The notes below the pieces were generated by a model that was not told the origin of the DNA, did no database searches, and saw nothing but the letters and a program-made list of their open reading frames with translations. Shown in pieces: positions 33,957-46,645 of a stretch of DNA of 64,000 nt. Position 1 is the first letter of the stretch. The number at the start of each line of letters is the position of its first letter. This stretch comes from Chlorocebus sabaeus (taxonomy: Eukaryota > Chordata > Mammalia > Primates > Cercopithecidae), in the NCBI RefSeq assembly GCF_047675955.1, contig NW_027328125.1:930001-994000 (forward strand), given 5' to 3'. Made by a program: the position numbers and the translations under genes.

Positions 33957-36700
33957 CCAGTTTTTAACGGAAGATATTTCCTTTTTCACCATAACCCTAT
34001 ATGGGCTTCCAAATATCACTTTGCAAATTCCACAAGAACAGTCTTAGCGAAAGGCTTCTTGAGAGGAACGCAGTAACTCTGTGAGATGAATTAAAAGAAC
34101 ACAAAGCAATTTCTCAGAAAGGTTCTTTCCAGTTTTTAACGGAAGATCTTTCCTTTTTCACCATAGCCCTCTATGGGATTCCAAATATCACTTTCAAAAT
34201 TCCAGAAGAACAGTCTTAGCGAAAGGCTTCTTGAGGGGAAAGCTGTAACTCTGTGAGATGAATTAACAGAACACGAAGTAGTTTCTCAGAAAGATTCTTT
34301 CCAGTTTTTAACGGAAGATATTCCCTTTTTCACCATAGCCCTCTATGGGCTTCCAATATCACTTTGAAAAATCCACAAGAAGAATCTTAGAGAATGGCTT
34401 CTTTCTGGGAAAGCAGTAACTCTGTGAGATGAATTAATAGAACACAGAGCAGTTTCTCAGAAAGCCTCTTTCAGTTTTTAACAAAAGATATTTCCTTTTT
34501 CACCATAGCCCTCTATGGGCTTCCAAATATCACTTTGCAAATTCCACAAGAAGTGTCTTCGCGAAAGGCTTCTTGAGGGCAAAGCTGTAACACTGTGAGA
34601 TGAATTAACAGAACACAAAGTAGTTTCTCAGAATGCTTCTTTTCAGTTTTTATCTTAGGATATTTCCTTTTTCACCTTAGCCCTCTATGGGCTTGAAAAT
34701 ATCACTATGAAATTTCCACATGAAGAGTCTCAGCGAAAGGATTCTTGAGGTGAAAGCAGTGACTCTGTGAGATGAATTAACAGAACACAAAGCAGTTTCT
34801 CAGAAAGCTTCTTTCCAGTTTTTAAAGGAAGATATTTCCTTTTTCACCGTAGACCTCTACGGGCTTCCAAATAACACTTTGCCAATTCCACAAGAAGAGT
34901 CTTAGCGAAAGGCATCTTGAAGGGAAGGCTGTAACTCTGTGAGATGAACTAACAGGACACAAAGCAGTTTCTCATAAAGCTTCCTTCCAGTTTTTATCGG
35001 AAGATATTTCCTTTTACACCGTAGCCCTGTATGGACTTCCAGATATCAATGTGCAAATTTCACAAGAACAGTCTTAGCGAAAGGCTTCTTGAGGGGAAAG
35101 CTGTAACTCTGTGAGATGAATTAACAGAACACAGAGCAGTTTCTCAGAAAGCTTCTTTCCAGTTTTTAACGGAAGATATTTCCTTTTTCACCATAGCACT
35201 CTATGGGCTTCCAGATATCACCTTGAATATTCCACAAGAACAGACTTAGCGAAAGGCTTCCTGAAGGGAATGCTGTAACACTGTGAGATGAATTAACAGA
35301 ACACAGAGCAGTTTCTCAGAAAGCTTCTTTACAGTTTTTAACGGTAGATAGGTCCTTTTTCACCTTAACCCTCTAAGGGCTTCCAAATATCACTTTGCAA
35401 ATTGCATAAGAACAGTGTTAGCGAAAGGCTTTTTGAGGAGAAAGCAGTAACTGTGAGTTGAATTACCCGAACACAAAGCAGTTTCTCAGGAAGCTTCTTT
35501 CCAGTTTTTAAGGGAAGATTTTCCTTTTTCACCATAACCCTCTATGGGCTTCCAAATATCACTTTTCACATTCCACAAGAACAGTCTTAGCGAAAGGCTT
35601 CTTGAGGGGAACGCAGTAACTCTGTGAGATGAATTAAGAGAATACAGAGCAGTTTCTCAGAAAGTTTCTCTTCAGTTTTTATCTTAGGATATCTCCTTTT
35701 TCACCATAGCCCTCTGTGGGCTTCGAAATATCACTTTGCAAATTCCACAAGAAGAGTCTTAGGGAAAGGCTTCATGAGGGGAAAGATGTAAGTCTCTGAG
35801 ATGAATTAACAGAACACAAAGTAGTTTCTCAGAAATCTTCTTCCAGATTTTAACGGAAGATACTTCCTTTTTCACCATAGCCCCCTATGGGCTTCCAAAT
35901 ATCACTTTCCAAATTCCACAAGATCAGCCTTAGCTAAAGGTTACTTGAGGAGAGATTTGTAACACTGTGAGATGAATTAACAGAACACAAAGCAGATTCT
36001 CAGAAAGATTCTTTCCACTTTTTAACGGAAGATACTTCTTTTTTCACCATAGCCCTCTATGGGCTTCCAAATATCACTTTGCAAATTCCCCAAGAACAGT
36101 CTTAGCGAAAGACTGCTTGAGGGGAAAGCTGTAACTCTTGAGATGAATTAGCAGAACACAAAGCAGTTTCTCAGAAAGCTTCTTTCCTGTTTTTTAACGG
36201 AAGTTATTTCCTTTTTCACCGTAGCCCTCTATGGGCTTCCAAATATCACTTTCCAAATTCCAGAAGCACAGTCTTAGCGAAAACTTCTTGAGGAGAAAGC
36301 TGTATCTCTGTGAGATGAATTAACAGAACACAAAGCAGTTTCTCAGAAAGCTTCTTTCCAGTTTTTAACAGAAGATATTTCCTTTTTCATCATATCCTTC
36401 TATGGCTTTACAAATATCACTTTGAAATTCCACAAGAACAGTCTTAGCGAAAGGCTTCTTGTGGAGAAAGCTGTAACCCTGTGAGATGAATTAACAGAAC
36501 ACAAGGCAGTTTCTCAGAAAGCTTCTTTTCAGTTTTTATCTTAGGATATTTCCTTTTTCACCATAGCCCACTATGGGCTTCCAAATGTCACTTTGCAAAT
36601 TCCACAAGAACAGTCTTAGCGAAAGGCTTCTAGAGGGGCAAGCTGTAACTCTGTGAGATGAACTAAGAGAACACAAAGCAGTTTCTCAGAATGCTTCTTT
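33957..36700. repeat. HOR unit 14, 16-mer (2744 bp)
   Basis: This unit has GATAGGTCC in m9 and GATGAACTAACAGG at the end of m6, like units 10, 11 and 16. Private changes are AATTACCCGAAC near 35463 and TTCACATTCCAC near 35569. Confidence 0.94.
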
Positions 36701-39101
36701 CCAGTTTTTAACGGAAGATATTTCCTTTTTCACCATAACCCTATATGGGCTTCCAAATATCACTTTGCAAATTCCACAAGAACAGTCTTAGCGAAAGGCT
36801 TCTTGAGAGGAACGCAGTAACTCTGTGAGATGAATTAAAAGAACACAAAGCAATTTCTCAGAAAGGTTCTTTCCAGTTTTTAACGGAAGATCTTTCCTTT
36901 TTCACCATAGCCCTCTATGGGATTCCAAATATCACTTTCAAAATTCCAGAAGAACAGTCTTAGCGAAAGGCTTCTTGAGGGGAAAGCTGTAACTCTGTGA
37001 GATGAATTAACAGAACACGAAGTAGTTTCTCAGAAAGATTCTTTCCAGTTTTTAACGGAAGATATTCCCTTTTTCACCATAGCCCTCTATGGGCTTCCAA
37101 TATCACTTTGAAAAATCCACAAGAAGAATCTTAGAGAATGGCTTCTTTCTGGGAAAGCAGTAACTCTGTGAGATGAATTAATAGAACACAGAGCAGTTTC
37201 TCAGAAAGCCTCTTTCAGTTTTTAACAAAAGATATTTCCTTTTTCACCATAGCCCTCTATGGGCTTCCAAATATCACTTTGCAAATTCCACAAGAAGTGT
37301 CTTCGCGAAAGGCTTCTTGAGGGCAAAGCTGTAACACTGTGAGATGAATTAACAGAACACAAAGTAGTTTCTCAGAATGCTTCTTTTCAGTTTTTATCTT
37401 AGGATATTTCCTTTTTCACCTTAGCCCTCTATGGGCTTGAAAATATCACTATGAAATTTCCACATGAAGAGTCTCAGCGAAAGGATTCTTGAGGTGAAAG
37501 CAGTGACTCTGTGAGATGAATTAACAGAACACAAAGCAGTTTCTCAGAAAGCTTCTTTCCAGTTTTTAAAGGAAGATATTTCCTTTTTCACCGTAGACCT
37601 CTACGGGCTTCCAAATAACACTTTGCCAATTCCACAAGAAGAGTCTTAGCGAAAGGCATCTTGAAGGGAAGGCTGTAACTCTGTGAGATGAATTAACAGG
37701 ACACAAAGCAGTTTCTCATAAAGCTTCCTTCCAGTTTTTATCGGAAGATATTTCCTTTTACACCGTAGCCCTGTATGGACTTCCAGATATCAATGTGCAA
37801 ATTTCACAAGAACAGTCTTAGCGAAAGGCTTCTTGAGGGGAAAGCTGTAACTCTGTGAGATGAATTAACAGAACACAGAGCAGTTTCTCAGAAAGCTTCT
37901 TTCCAGTTTTTAACGGAAGATATTTCCTTTTTCACCATAGCACTCTATGGGCTTCCAGATATCACCTTGAATATTCCACAAGAACAGACTTAGCGAAAGG
38001 CTTCCTGAAGGGAATGCTGTAACACTGTGAGATGAATTAACAGAACACAGAGCAGTTTCTCAGAAAGCTTCTTTACAGTTTTTAACGGTAGATATGTCCT
38101 TTTTCACCTTAACCCTCTAAGGGCTTCCAAATATCACTTTGCAAATTGCATAAGAACAGTGTTAGCGAAAGGCTTTTTGAGGAGAAAGCAGTAACTGTGA
38201 GTTGAATTAACCGAACACAAAGCAGTTTCTCAGGAAGCTTCTTTCCAGTTTTTAAGGGAAGATTTTCCTTTTTCACCATAACCCTCTATGGGCTTCCAAA
38301 TATCACTTTTCAAATTCCACAAGAACAGTCTTAGCGAAAGGCTTCTTGAGGCGAATGCAGTAACTCTGTGAGATGAATTAACAGAACACAAAGCAATTTC
38401 TCAGAAAGATTCTTCCCAGTTTTTATCTTAGGATATTTCCTTTTTCACCATAGCCCTCTATGGGCTTCCAAATATCACTTTGCAAATTCCCCAAGAACAG
38501 TCTTAGCGAAAGACTGCTTGAGGGGAAAGCTGTAACTCTTGAGATGAATTAGCAGAACACAAAGCAGTTTCTCAGAAAGCTTCTTTCCTGTTTTTTAACG
38601 GAAGTTATTTCCTTTTTCACTGTAGCCCTCTATGGGCTTCCAAATATCACTTTCCAAATTCCAGAAGCACAGTCTTAGCGAAAACTTCTTGAGGAGAAAG
38701 CTGTATCTCTGTGAGATGAATTAACAGAACACAAAGCAGTTTCTCAGAAAGCTTCTTTCCAGTTTTTAACAGAAGATATTTCCTTTTTCATCATATCCTT
38801 CTATGGCTTTACAAATATCACTTTGAAATTCCACAAGAACAGTCTTAGCGAAAGGCTTCTTGTGGAGAAAGCTGTAACCCTGTGAGATGAATTAACAGAA
38901 CACAAGGCAGTTTCTCAGAAAGCTTCTTTTCAGTTTTTATCTTAGGATATTTCCTTTTTCACCATAGCCCACTATGGGCTTCCAAATGTCACTTTGCAAA
39001 TTCCACAAGAACAGTCTTAGCGAAAGGCTTCTAGAGGGGCAAGCTGTAACTCTGTGAGATGAACTAAGAGAACACAAAGCAGTTTCTCAGAATGCTTCTT
39101 T
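36701..39101. repeat. HOR unit 15, 14-mer (2401 bp)
   Basis: This is a 14-mer with GAGGCGAATG. It shares CACTGTAGCC in m12 (T at 38621) with unit 13, which suggests the two are sister copies separated by a 16-mer. Confidence 0.94.
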
Positions 39102-41845
39102 CCAGTTTTTAACGGAAGATATTTCCTTTTTCACCATAACCCTATATGGGCTTCCAAATATCACTTTGCAAATTCCACAAGAACAGTCTTAGCGAAAGGC
39201 TTCTTGAGAGGAACGCAGTAACTCTGTGAGATGAATTAAAAGAACACAAAGCAATTTCTCAGAAAGGTTCTTTCCAGTTTTTAACGGAAGATCTTTCCTT
39301 TTTCACCATAGCCCACTATGGGATTCCAAATATCACTTTCAAAATTCCAGAAGAACAGTCTTAGCGAAAGGCTTCTTGAGGGGAAAGCTGTAACTCTGTG
39401 AGATGAATTAACAGAACACGAAGTAGTTTCTCAGAAAGATTCTTTCCAGTTTTTAACGGAAGATATTCCCTTTTTCACCATAGCCCTCTATGGGCTTCCA
39501 ATATCACTTTGAAAAATCCACAAGAAGAATCTTAGAGAATGGCTTCTTTCTGGGAAAGCAGTAACTCTGTGAGATGAATTAATAGAACACAGAGCAGTTT
39601 CTCAGAAAGCCTCTTTCAGTTTTTAACAAAAGATATTTCCTTTTTCACCATAGCCCTCTATGGGCTTCCAAATATCACTTTGCAAATTCCACAAGAAGTG
39701 TCTTCGCGAAAGGCTTCTTGAGGGCAAAGCTGTAACACTGTGAGATGAATTAACAGAACACAAAGTAGTTTCTCAGAATGCTTCTTTTCAGTTTTTATCT
39801 TAGGATATTTCCTTTTTCACCTTAGCCCTCTATGGGCTTGAAAATATCACTATGAAATTTCCACATGAAGAGTCTCAGCGAAAGGATTCTTGAGGTGAAA
39901 GCAGTGACTCTGTGAGATGAATTAACAGAACACAAAGCAGTTTCTCAGAAAGCTTCTTTCCAGTTTTTAAAGGAAGATATTTCCTTTTTCACCGTAGACC
40001 TCTACGGGCTTCCAAATAACACTTTGCCAATTCCACAAGAAGAGTCTTAGCGAAAGGCATCTTGAAGGGAAGGCTGTAACTCTGTGAGATGAACTAACAG
40101 GACACAAAGCAGTTTCTCATAAAGCTTCCTTCCAGTTTTTATCGGAAGATATTTCCTTTTACACCGTAGCCCTGTATGGACTTCCAGATATCAATGTGCA
40201 AATTTCACAAGAACAGTCTTAGCGAAAGGCTTCTTGAGGGGAAAGCTGTAACTCTGTGAGATGAATTAACAGAACACAGAGCAGTTTCTCAGAAAGCTTC
40301 TTTCCAGTTTTTAACGGAAGATATTTCCTTTTTCACCATAGCACTCTATGGGCTTCCAGATATCACCTTGAATATTCCACAAGAACAGACTTAGCGAAAG
40401 GCTTCCTGAAGGGAATGCTGTAACACTGTGAGATGAATTAACAGAACACAGAGCAGTTTCTCAGAAAGCTTCTTTACAGTTTTTAACGGTAGATAGGTCC
40501 TTTTTCACCTTAACCCTCTAAGGGCTTCCAAATATCACTTTGCAAATTGCATAAGAACAGTGTTAGCGAAAGGCTTTTTGAGGAGAAAGCAGTAACTGTG
40601 AGTTGAATTAACCGAACACAAAGCAGTTTCTCAGGAAGCTTCTTTCCAGTTTTTAAGGGAAGATTTTCCTTTTTCACCATAACCCTCTATGGGCTTCCAA
40701 ATATCACTTTTCAAATTCCACAAGAACAGTCTTAGCGAAAGGCTTCTTGAGGGGAACGCAGTAACTCTGTGAGATGAATTAAGAGAATACAGAGCAGTTT
40801 CTCAGAAAGTTTCTCTTCAGTTTTTATCTTAGGATATCTCCTTTTTCACCATAGCCCTCTGTGGGCTTCGAGATATCACTTTGCAAATTCCACAAGAAGA
40901 GTCTTAGGGAAAGGCTTCATGAGGGGAAAGATGTAAGTCTCTGAGATGAATTAACAGAACACAAAGTAGTTTCTCAGAAATCTTCTTCCAGATTTTAACG
41001 GAAGATACTTCCTTTTTCACCATAGCCCCCTATGGGCTTCCAAATATCACTTTCCAAATTCCACAAGATCAGCCTTAGCTAAAGGTTACTTGAGGAGAGA
41101 TTTGTAACACTGTGAGATGAATTAACAGAACACAAAGCAGATTCTCAGAAAGATTCTTTCCACTTTTTAACGGAAGATACTTCTTTTTTCACCATAGCCC
41201 TCTATGGGCTTCCAAATATCACTTTGCAAATTCCCCAAGAACAGTCTTAGCGAAAGACTGCTTGAGGGGAAAGCTGTAACTCTTGAGATGAATTAGCAGA
41301 ACACAAAGCAGTTTCTCAGAAAGCTTCTTTCCTGTTTTTTAACGGAAGTTATTTCCTTTTTCACCGTAGCCCTCTATGGGCTTCCAAATATCACTTTCCA
41401 AATTCCAGAAGCACAGTCTTAGCGAAAACTTCTTGAGGAGAAAGCTGTATCTCTGTGAGATGAATTAACAGAACACAAAGCAGTTTCTCAGAAAGCTTCT
41501 TTCCAGTTTTTAACAGAAGATATTTCCTTTTTCATCATATCCTTCTATGGCTTTACAAATATCACTTTGAAATTCCACAAGAACAGTCTTAGCGAAAGGC
41601 TTCTTGTGGAGAAAGCTGTAACCCTGTGAGATGAATTAACAGAACACAAGGCAGTTTCTCAGAAAGCTTCTTTTCAGTTTTTATCTTAGGATATTTCCTT
41701 TTTCACCATAGCCCACTATGGGCTTCCAAATGTCACTTTGCAAATTCCACAAGAACAGTCTTAGCGAAAGGCTTCTAGAGGGGCAAGCTGTAACTCTGTG
41801 AGATGAACTAAGAGAACACAAAGCAGTTTCTCAGAATGCTTCTTT
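39102..41845. repeat. HOR unit 16, 16-mer (2744 bp)
   Basis: This unit has GATAGGTCC in m9 and GATGAACTAACAGG in m6, as in unit 14. Private changes are CCCACTATGGGATT in m2 near 39313 and TTCGAGATATC in mA near 40871. It is the last unit with the m2 CpG (CACGAAG). Confidence 0.94.
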
Positions 41846-44245
41846 CCAGTTTTTAACGGAAGATATTTCCTTTTTCACCATAACCCTATATGGGCTTCCA
41901 AATATCACTTTGCAAATTCCACAAGAACAGTCTTAGCGAAAGGCTTCTTGAGAGGAACGCAGTAACTCTGTGAGATGAATTAAAAGAACACAAAGCAATT
42001 TCTCAGAAAGGTTCTTTCCAGTTTTTAACGGAAGATCTTTCCTTTTTCACCATAGCCCTCTATGGGATTCCAAATATCACTTTCAAAATTCCAGAAGAAC
42101 AGTCTTAGCGAAAGGCTTCTTGAGGGGAAAGCTGTAACTCTGTGAGATGAATTAACAGAACACAAAGTAGTTTCTCAGAAAGATTCTTTCCAGTTTTTAA
42201 CGGAAGATATTCCCTTTTTCACCATAGCCCTCTATGGGCTTCCAATATCACTTTGAAAAATCCACAAGAAGAATCTTAGAGAATGGCTTCTTTCTGGGAA
42301 AGCAGTAACTCTGTGAGATGAATTAATAGAACACAGAGCAGTTTCTCAGAAAGCCTCTTTCAGTTTTTAACAAAAGATATTTCCTTTTTCACCATAGCCC
42401 TCTATGGGCTTCCAAATATCACTTTGCAAATTCCACAAGAAGTGTCTTCGCGAAAGGCTTCTTGAGGGCAAAGCTGTAACACTGTGAGATGAATTAACAG
42501 AACACAAAGTAGTTTCTCAGAATGCTTCTTTTCAGTTTTTATCTTAGGATATTTCCTTTTTCACCTTAGCCCTCTATGGGCTTGAAAATATCACTATGAA
42601 ATTTCCACATGAAGGGTCTCAGCGAAAGGATTCTTGAGGTGAAAGCAGTGACTCTGTGAGATGAATTAACAGAACACAAAGCAGTTTCTCAGAAAGCTTC
42701 TTTCCAGTTTTTAAAGGAAGATATTTCCTTTTTCACCGTAGACCTCTACGGGCTTCCAAATAACACTTTGCCAATTCCACAAGAAGAGTCTTAGCGAAAG
42801 GCATCTTGAAGGGAAGGCTGTAACTCTGTGAGATGAATTAACAGGACACAAAGCAGTTTCTCATAAAGCTTCCTTCCAGTTTTTATCGGAAGATATTTCC
42901 TTTTACACCGTAGCCTTGTATGGACTTCCAGATATCAATGTGCAAATTTCACAAGAAGAGTCTTAGCGAAAGTCTTCTTGAGGGGAAAGCTGTAACTCTG
43001 TGAGATGAATTAACAGAACACAGAGCAGTTTCTCAGAAAGCTTCTTTCCAGTTTTTAACGGAAGATATTTCCTTTTTCACCATAGCACTCTATGGGCTTC
43101 CAGATATCACCTTGAATATTCCACAAGAACAGACTTAGCGAAAGGCTTCCTGAAGGGAATGCTGTAACACTGTGAGATGAATTAACAGAACACAGAGCAG
43201 TTTCTCAGAAAGCTTCTTTACAGTTTTTAACGGTAGATATTTCCTTTTTCACCTTAACCCTCTAAGGGCTTCCAAATATCACTTTGCAAATTGCATAAGA
43301 ACAGTGTTAGCGAAAGGCTTTTTGAGGAGAAAGCAGTAACTGTGAGTTGAATTAACCGAACACAAAGCAGTTTCTCAGGAAGCTTCTTTCCAGTTTTAAG
43401 GGAAGATTTTCCTTTTTCACCATAACCCTCTATGGGCTTCCAAATATCACTTTTCAAATTCCACAAGAACAGTCTTAGCGAAAGGCTTCTTGAGGCGAAT
43501 GCAGTAACTCTGTGAGATGAATTAACAGAACACAAAGCAATTTCTCAGAAAGATTCTTCCCAGTTTTTATCTTAGGATATTTCCTTTTTCACCATAGCCC
43601 TCTATGGGCTTCCAAATATCACTTTGCAAATTCCCCAAGAACAGTCTTAGCGAAAGACTGCTTGAGGGGAAAGCTGTAACTCTTGAGATGAATTAGCAGA
43701 ACACAAAGCAGTTTCTCAGAAAGCTTCTTTCCTGTTTTTTAACGGAAGTTATTTCCTTTTTCACCGTAGCCCTCTATGGGCTTCCAAATATCACTTTCCA
43801 AATTCCAGAAGCACAGTCTTAGCGAAAACTTCTTGAGGAGAAAGCTGTATCTCTGTGAGATGAATTAACAGAACACAAAGCAGTTTCTCAGAAAGCTTCT
43901 TTCCAGTTTTTAACAGAAGATATTTCCTTTTTCATCATATCCTTCTATGGCTTTACAAATATCACTTTGAAATTCCACAAGAACAGTCTTAGCGAAAGGC
44001 TTCTTGTGGAGAAAGCTGTAACCCTGTGAGATGAATTAACAGAACACAAGGCAGTTTCTCAGAAAGCTTCTTTTCAGTTTTTATCTTAGGATATTTCCTT
44101 TTTCACCATAGCCCACTATGGGCTTCCAAATGTCACTTTGCAAATTCCACAAGAACAGTCTTAGCGAAAGGCTTCTAGAGGGGCAAGCTGTAACTCTGTG
44201 AGATGAACTAAGAGAACACAAAGCAGTTTCTCAGAATGCTTCTTT
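41846..44245. repeat. HOR unit 17, 14-mer with 1-bp deletion (2400 bp)
   Basis: This is the first of three copies of a derived 14-mer sublineage (units 17, 18, 20). Shared marks are CAGTTTTAAGGG with one T lost at the start of m10 (43391-43400), GATATTTCC in m9, TAGCCTTGTATGG and CAAGAAGAG in m7, and GAAGGGTCTC in m5. The deletion opens a meaningless 93-codon frame on the minus strand (43254-43535). Confidence 0.94.
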
Positions 44246-46645
44246 CCAGTTTTTAACGGAAGATATTTCCTTTTTCACCATAACCCTATATGGGCTTCCA
44301 AATATCACTTTGCAAATTCCACAAGAACAGTCTTAGCGAAAGGCTTCTTGAGAGGAACGCAGTAACTCTGTGAGATGAATTAAAAGAACACAAAGCAATT
44401 TCTCAGAAAGGTTCTTTCCAGTTTTTAACGGAAGATCTTTCCTTTTTCACCATAGCCCTCTATGGGATTCCAAATATCACTTTCAAAATTCCAGAAGAAC
44501 AGTCTTAGCGAAAGGCTTCTTGAGGGGAAAGCTGTAACTCTGTGAGATGAATTAACAGAACACAAAGTAGTTTCTCAGAAAGATTCTTTCCAGTTTTTAA
44601 CGGAAGATATTCCCTTTTTCACCATAGCCCTCTATGGGCTTCCAATATCACTTTGAAAAATCCACAAGAAGAATCTTAGAGAATGGCTTCTTTCTGGGAA
44701 AGCAGTAACTCTGTGAGATGAATTAATAGAACACAGAGCAGTTTCTCAGAAAGCCTCTTTCAGTTTTTAACAAAAGATATTTCCTTTTTCACCATAGCCC
44801 TCTATGGGCTTCCAAATATCACTTTGCAAATTCCACAAGAAGTGTCTTCGCGAAAGGCTTCTTGAGGGCAAAGCTGTAACACTGTGAGATGAATTAACAG
44901 AACACAAAGTAGTTTCTCAGAATGCTTCTTTTCAGTTTTTATCTTAGGATATTTCCTTTTTCACCTTAGCCCTCTATGGGCTTGAAAATATCACTATGAA
45001 ATTTCCACATGAAGGGTCTCAGCGAAAGGATTCTTGAGGTGAAAGCAGTGACTCTGTGAGATGAATTAACAGAACACAAAGCAGTTTCTCAGAAAGCTTC
45101 TTTCCAGTTTTTAAAGGAAGATATTTCCTTTTTCACCGTAGACCTCTACGGGCTTCCAAATAACACTTTGCCAATTCCACAAGAAGAGTCTTAGCGAAAG
45201 GCATCTTGAAGGGAAGGCTGTAACTCTGTGAGATGAATTAACAGGACACAAAGCAGTTTCTCATAAAGCTTCCTTCCAGTTTTTATCGGAAGATATTTCC
45301 TTTTACACCGTAGCCTTGTATGGACTTCCAGATATCAATGTGCAAATTTCACAAGAAGAGTCTTAGCGAAAGTCTTCTTGAGGGGAAAGCTGTAACTCTG
45401 TGAGATGAATTAACAGAACACAGAGCAGTTTCTCAGAAAGCTTCTTTCCAGTTTTTAACGGAAGATATTTCCTTTTTCACCATAGCACTCTATGGGCTTC
45501 CAGATATCACCTTGAATATTCCACAAGAACAGACTTAGCGAAAGGCTTCCTGAAGGGAATGCTGTAACACTGTGAGATGAATTAACAGAACACAGAGCAG
45601 TTTCTCAGAAAGCTTCTTTACAGTTTTTAACGGTAGATATTTCCTTTTTCACCTTAACCCTCTAAGGGCTTCCAAATATCACTTTGCAAATTGCATAAGA
45701 ACAGTGTTAGCGAAAGGCTTTTTGAGGAGAAAGCAGTAACTGTGAGTTGAATTAACCGAACACAAAGCAGTTTCTCAGGAAGCTTCTTTCCAGTTTTAAG
45801 GGAAGATTTTCCTTTTTCACCATAACCCTCTATGGGCTTCCAAATATCACTTTTCAAATTCCACAAGAACAGTCTTAGCGAAAGGCTTCTTGAGGCGAAT
45901 GCAGTAACTCTGTGAGATGAATTAACAGAACACAAAGCAATTTCTCAGAAAGATTCTTCCCAGTTTTTATCTTAGGATATTTCCTTTTTCACCATAGCCC
46001 TCTATGGGCTTCCAAATATCACTTTGCAAATTCCCCAAGAACAGTCTTAGCGAAAGACTGCTTGAGGGGAAAGCTGTAACTCTTGAGATGAATTAGCAGA
46101 ACACAAAGCAGTTTCTCAGAAAGCTTCTTTCCTGTTTTTTAACGGAAGTTATTTCCTTTTTCACCGTAGCCCTCTATGGGCTTCCAAATATCACTTTCCA
46201 AATTCCAGAAGCACAGTCTTAGCGAAAACTTCTTGAGGAGAAAGCTGTATCTCTGTGAGATGAATTAACAGAACACAAAGCAGTTTCTCAGAAAGCTTCT
46301 TTCCAGTTTTTAACAGAAGATATTTCCTTTTTCATCATATCCTTCTATGGCTTTACAAATATCACTTTGAAATTCCACAAGAACAGTCTTAGCGAAAGGC
46401 TTCTTGTGGAGAAAGCTGTAACCCTGTGAGATGAATTAACAGAACACAAGGCAGTTTCTCAGAAAGCTTCTTTTCAGTTTTTATCTTAGGATATTTCCTT
46501 TTTCACCATAGCCCACTATGGGCTTCCAAATGTCACTTTGCAAATTCCACAAGAACAGTCTTAGCGAAAGGCTTCTAGAGGGGCAAGCTGTAACTCTGTG
46601 AGATGAACTAAGAGAACACAAAGCAGTTTCTCAGAATGCTTCTTT
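44246..46645. repeat. HOR unit 18, 14-mer with 1-bp deletion (2400 bp)
   Basis: This is an apparently identical or nearly identical tandem copy of unit 17, with all its shared marks, including the lost T at the start of m10 (45791-45800). It is the clearest case of a very recent unit duplication in the window. Confidence 0.94.

Noticed and set aside
43254..43535. 93-codon open frame on the minus strand
   Set aside because: It lies wholly in satellite monomers m9-m10 and its two halves are translations of two monomers. It is open only because of the lost T near 43394. No start context or gene structure supports a gene.
45654..45935. 93-codon open frame on the minus strand
   Set aside because: It is the same satellite frame in unit 18, an identical copy made by unit duplication, not a conserved gene.
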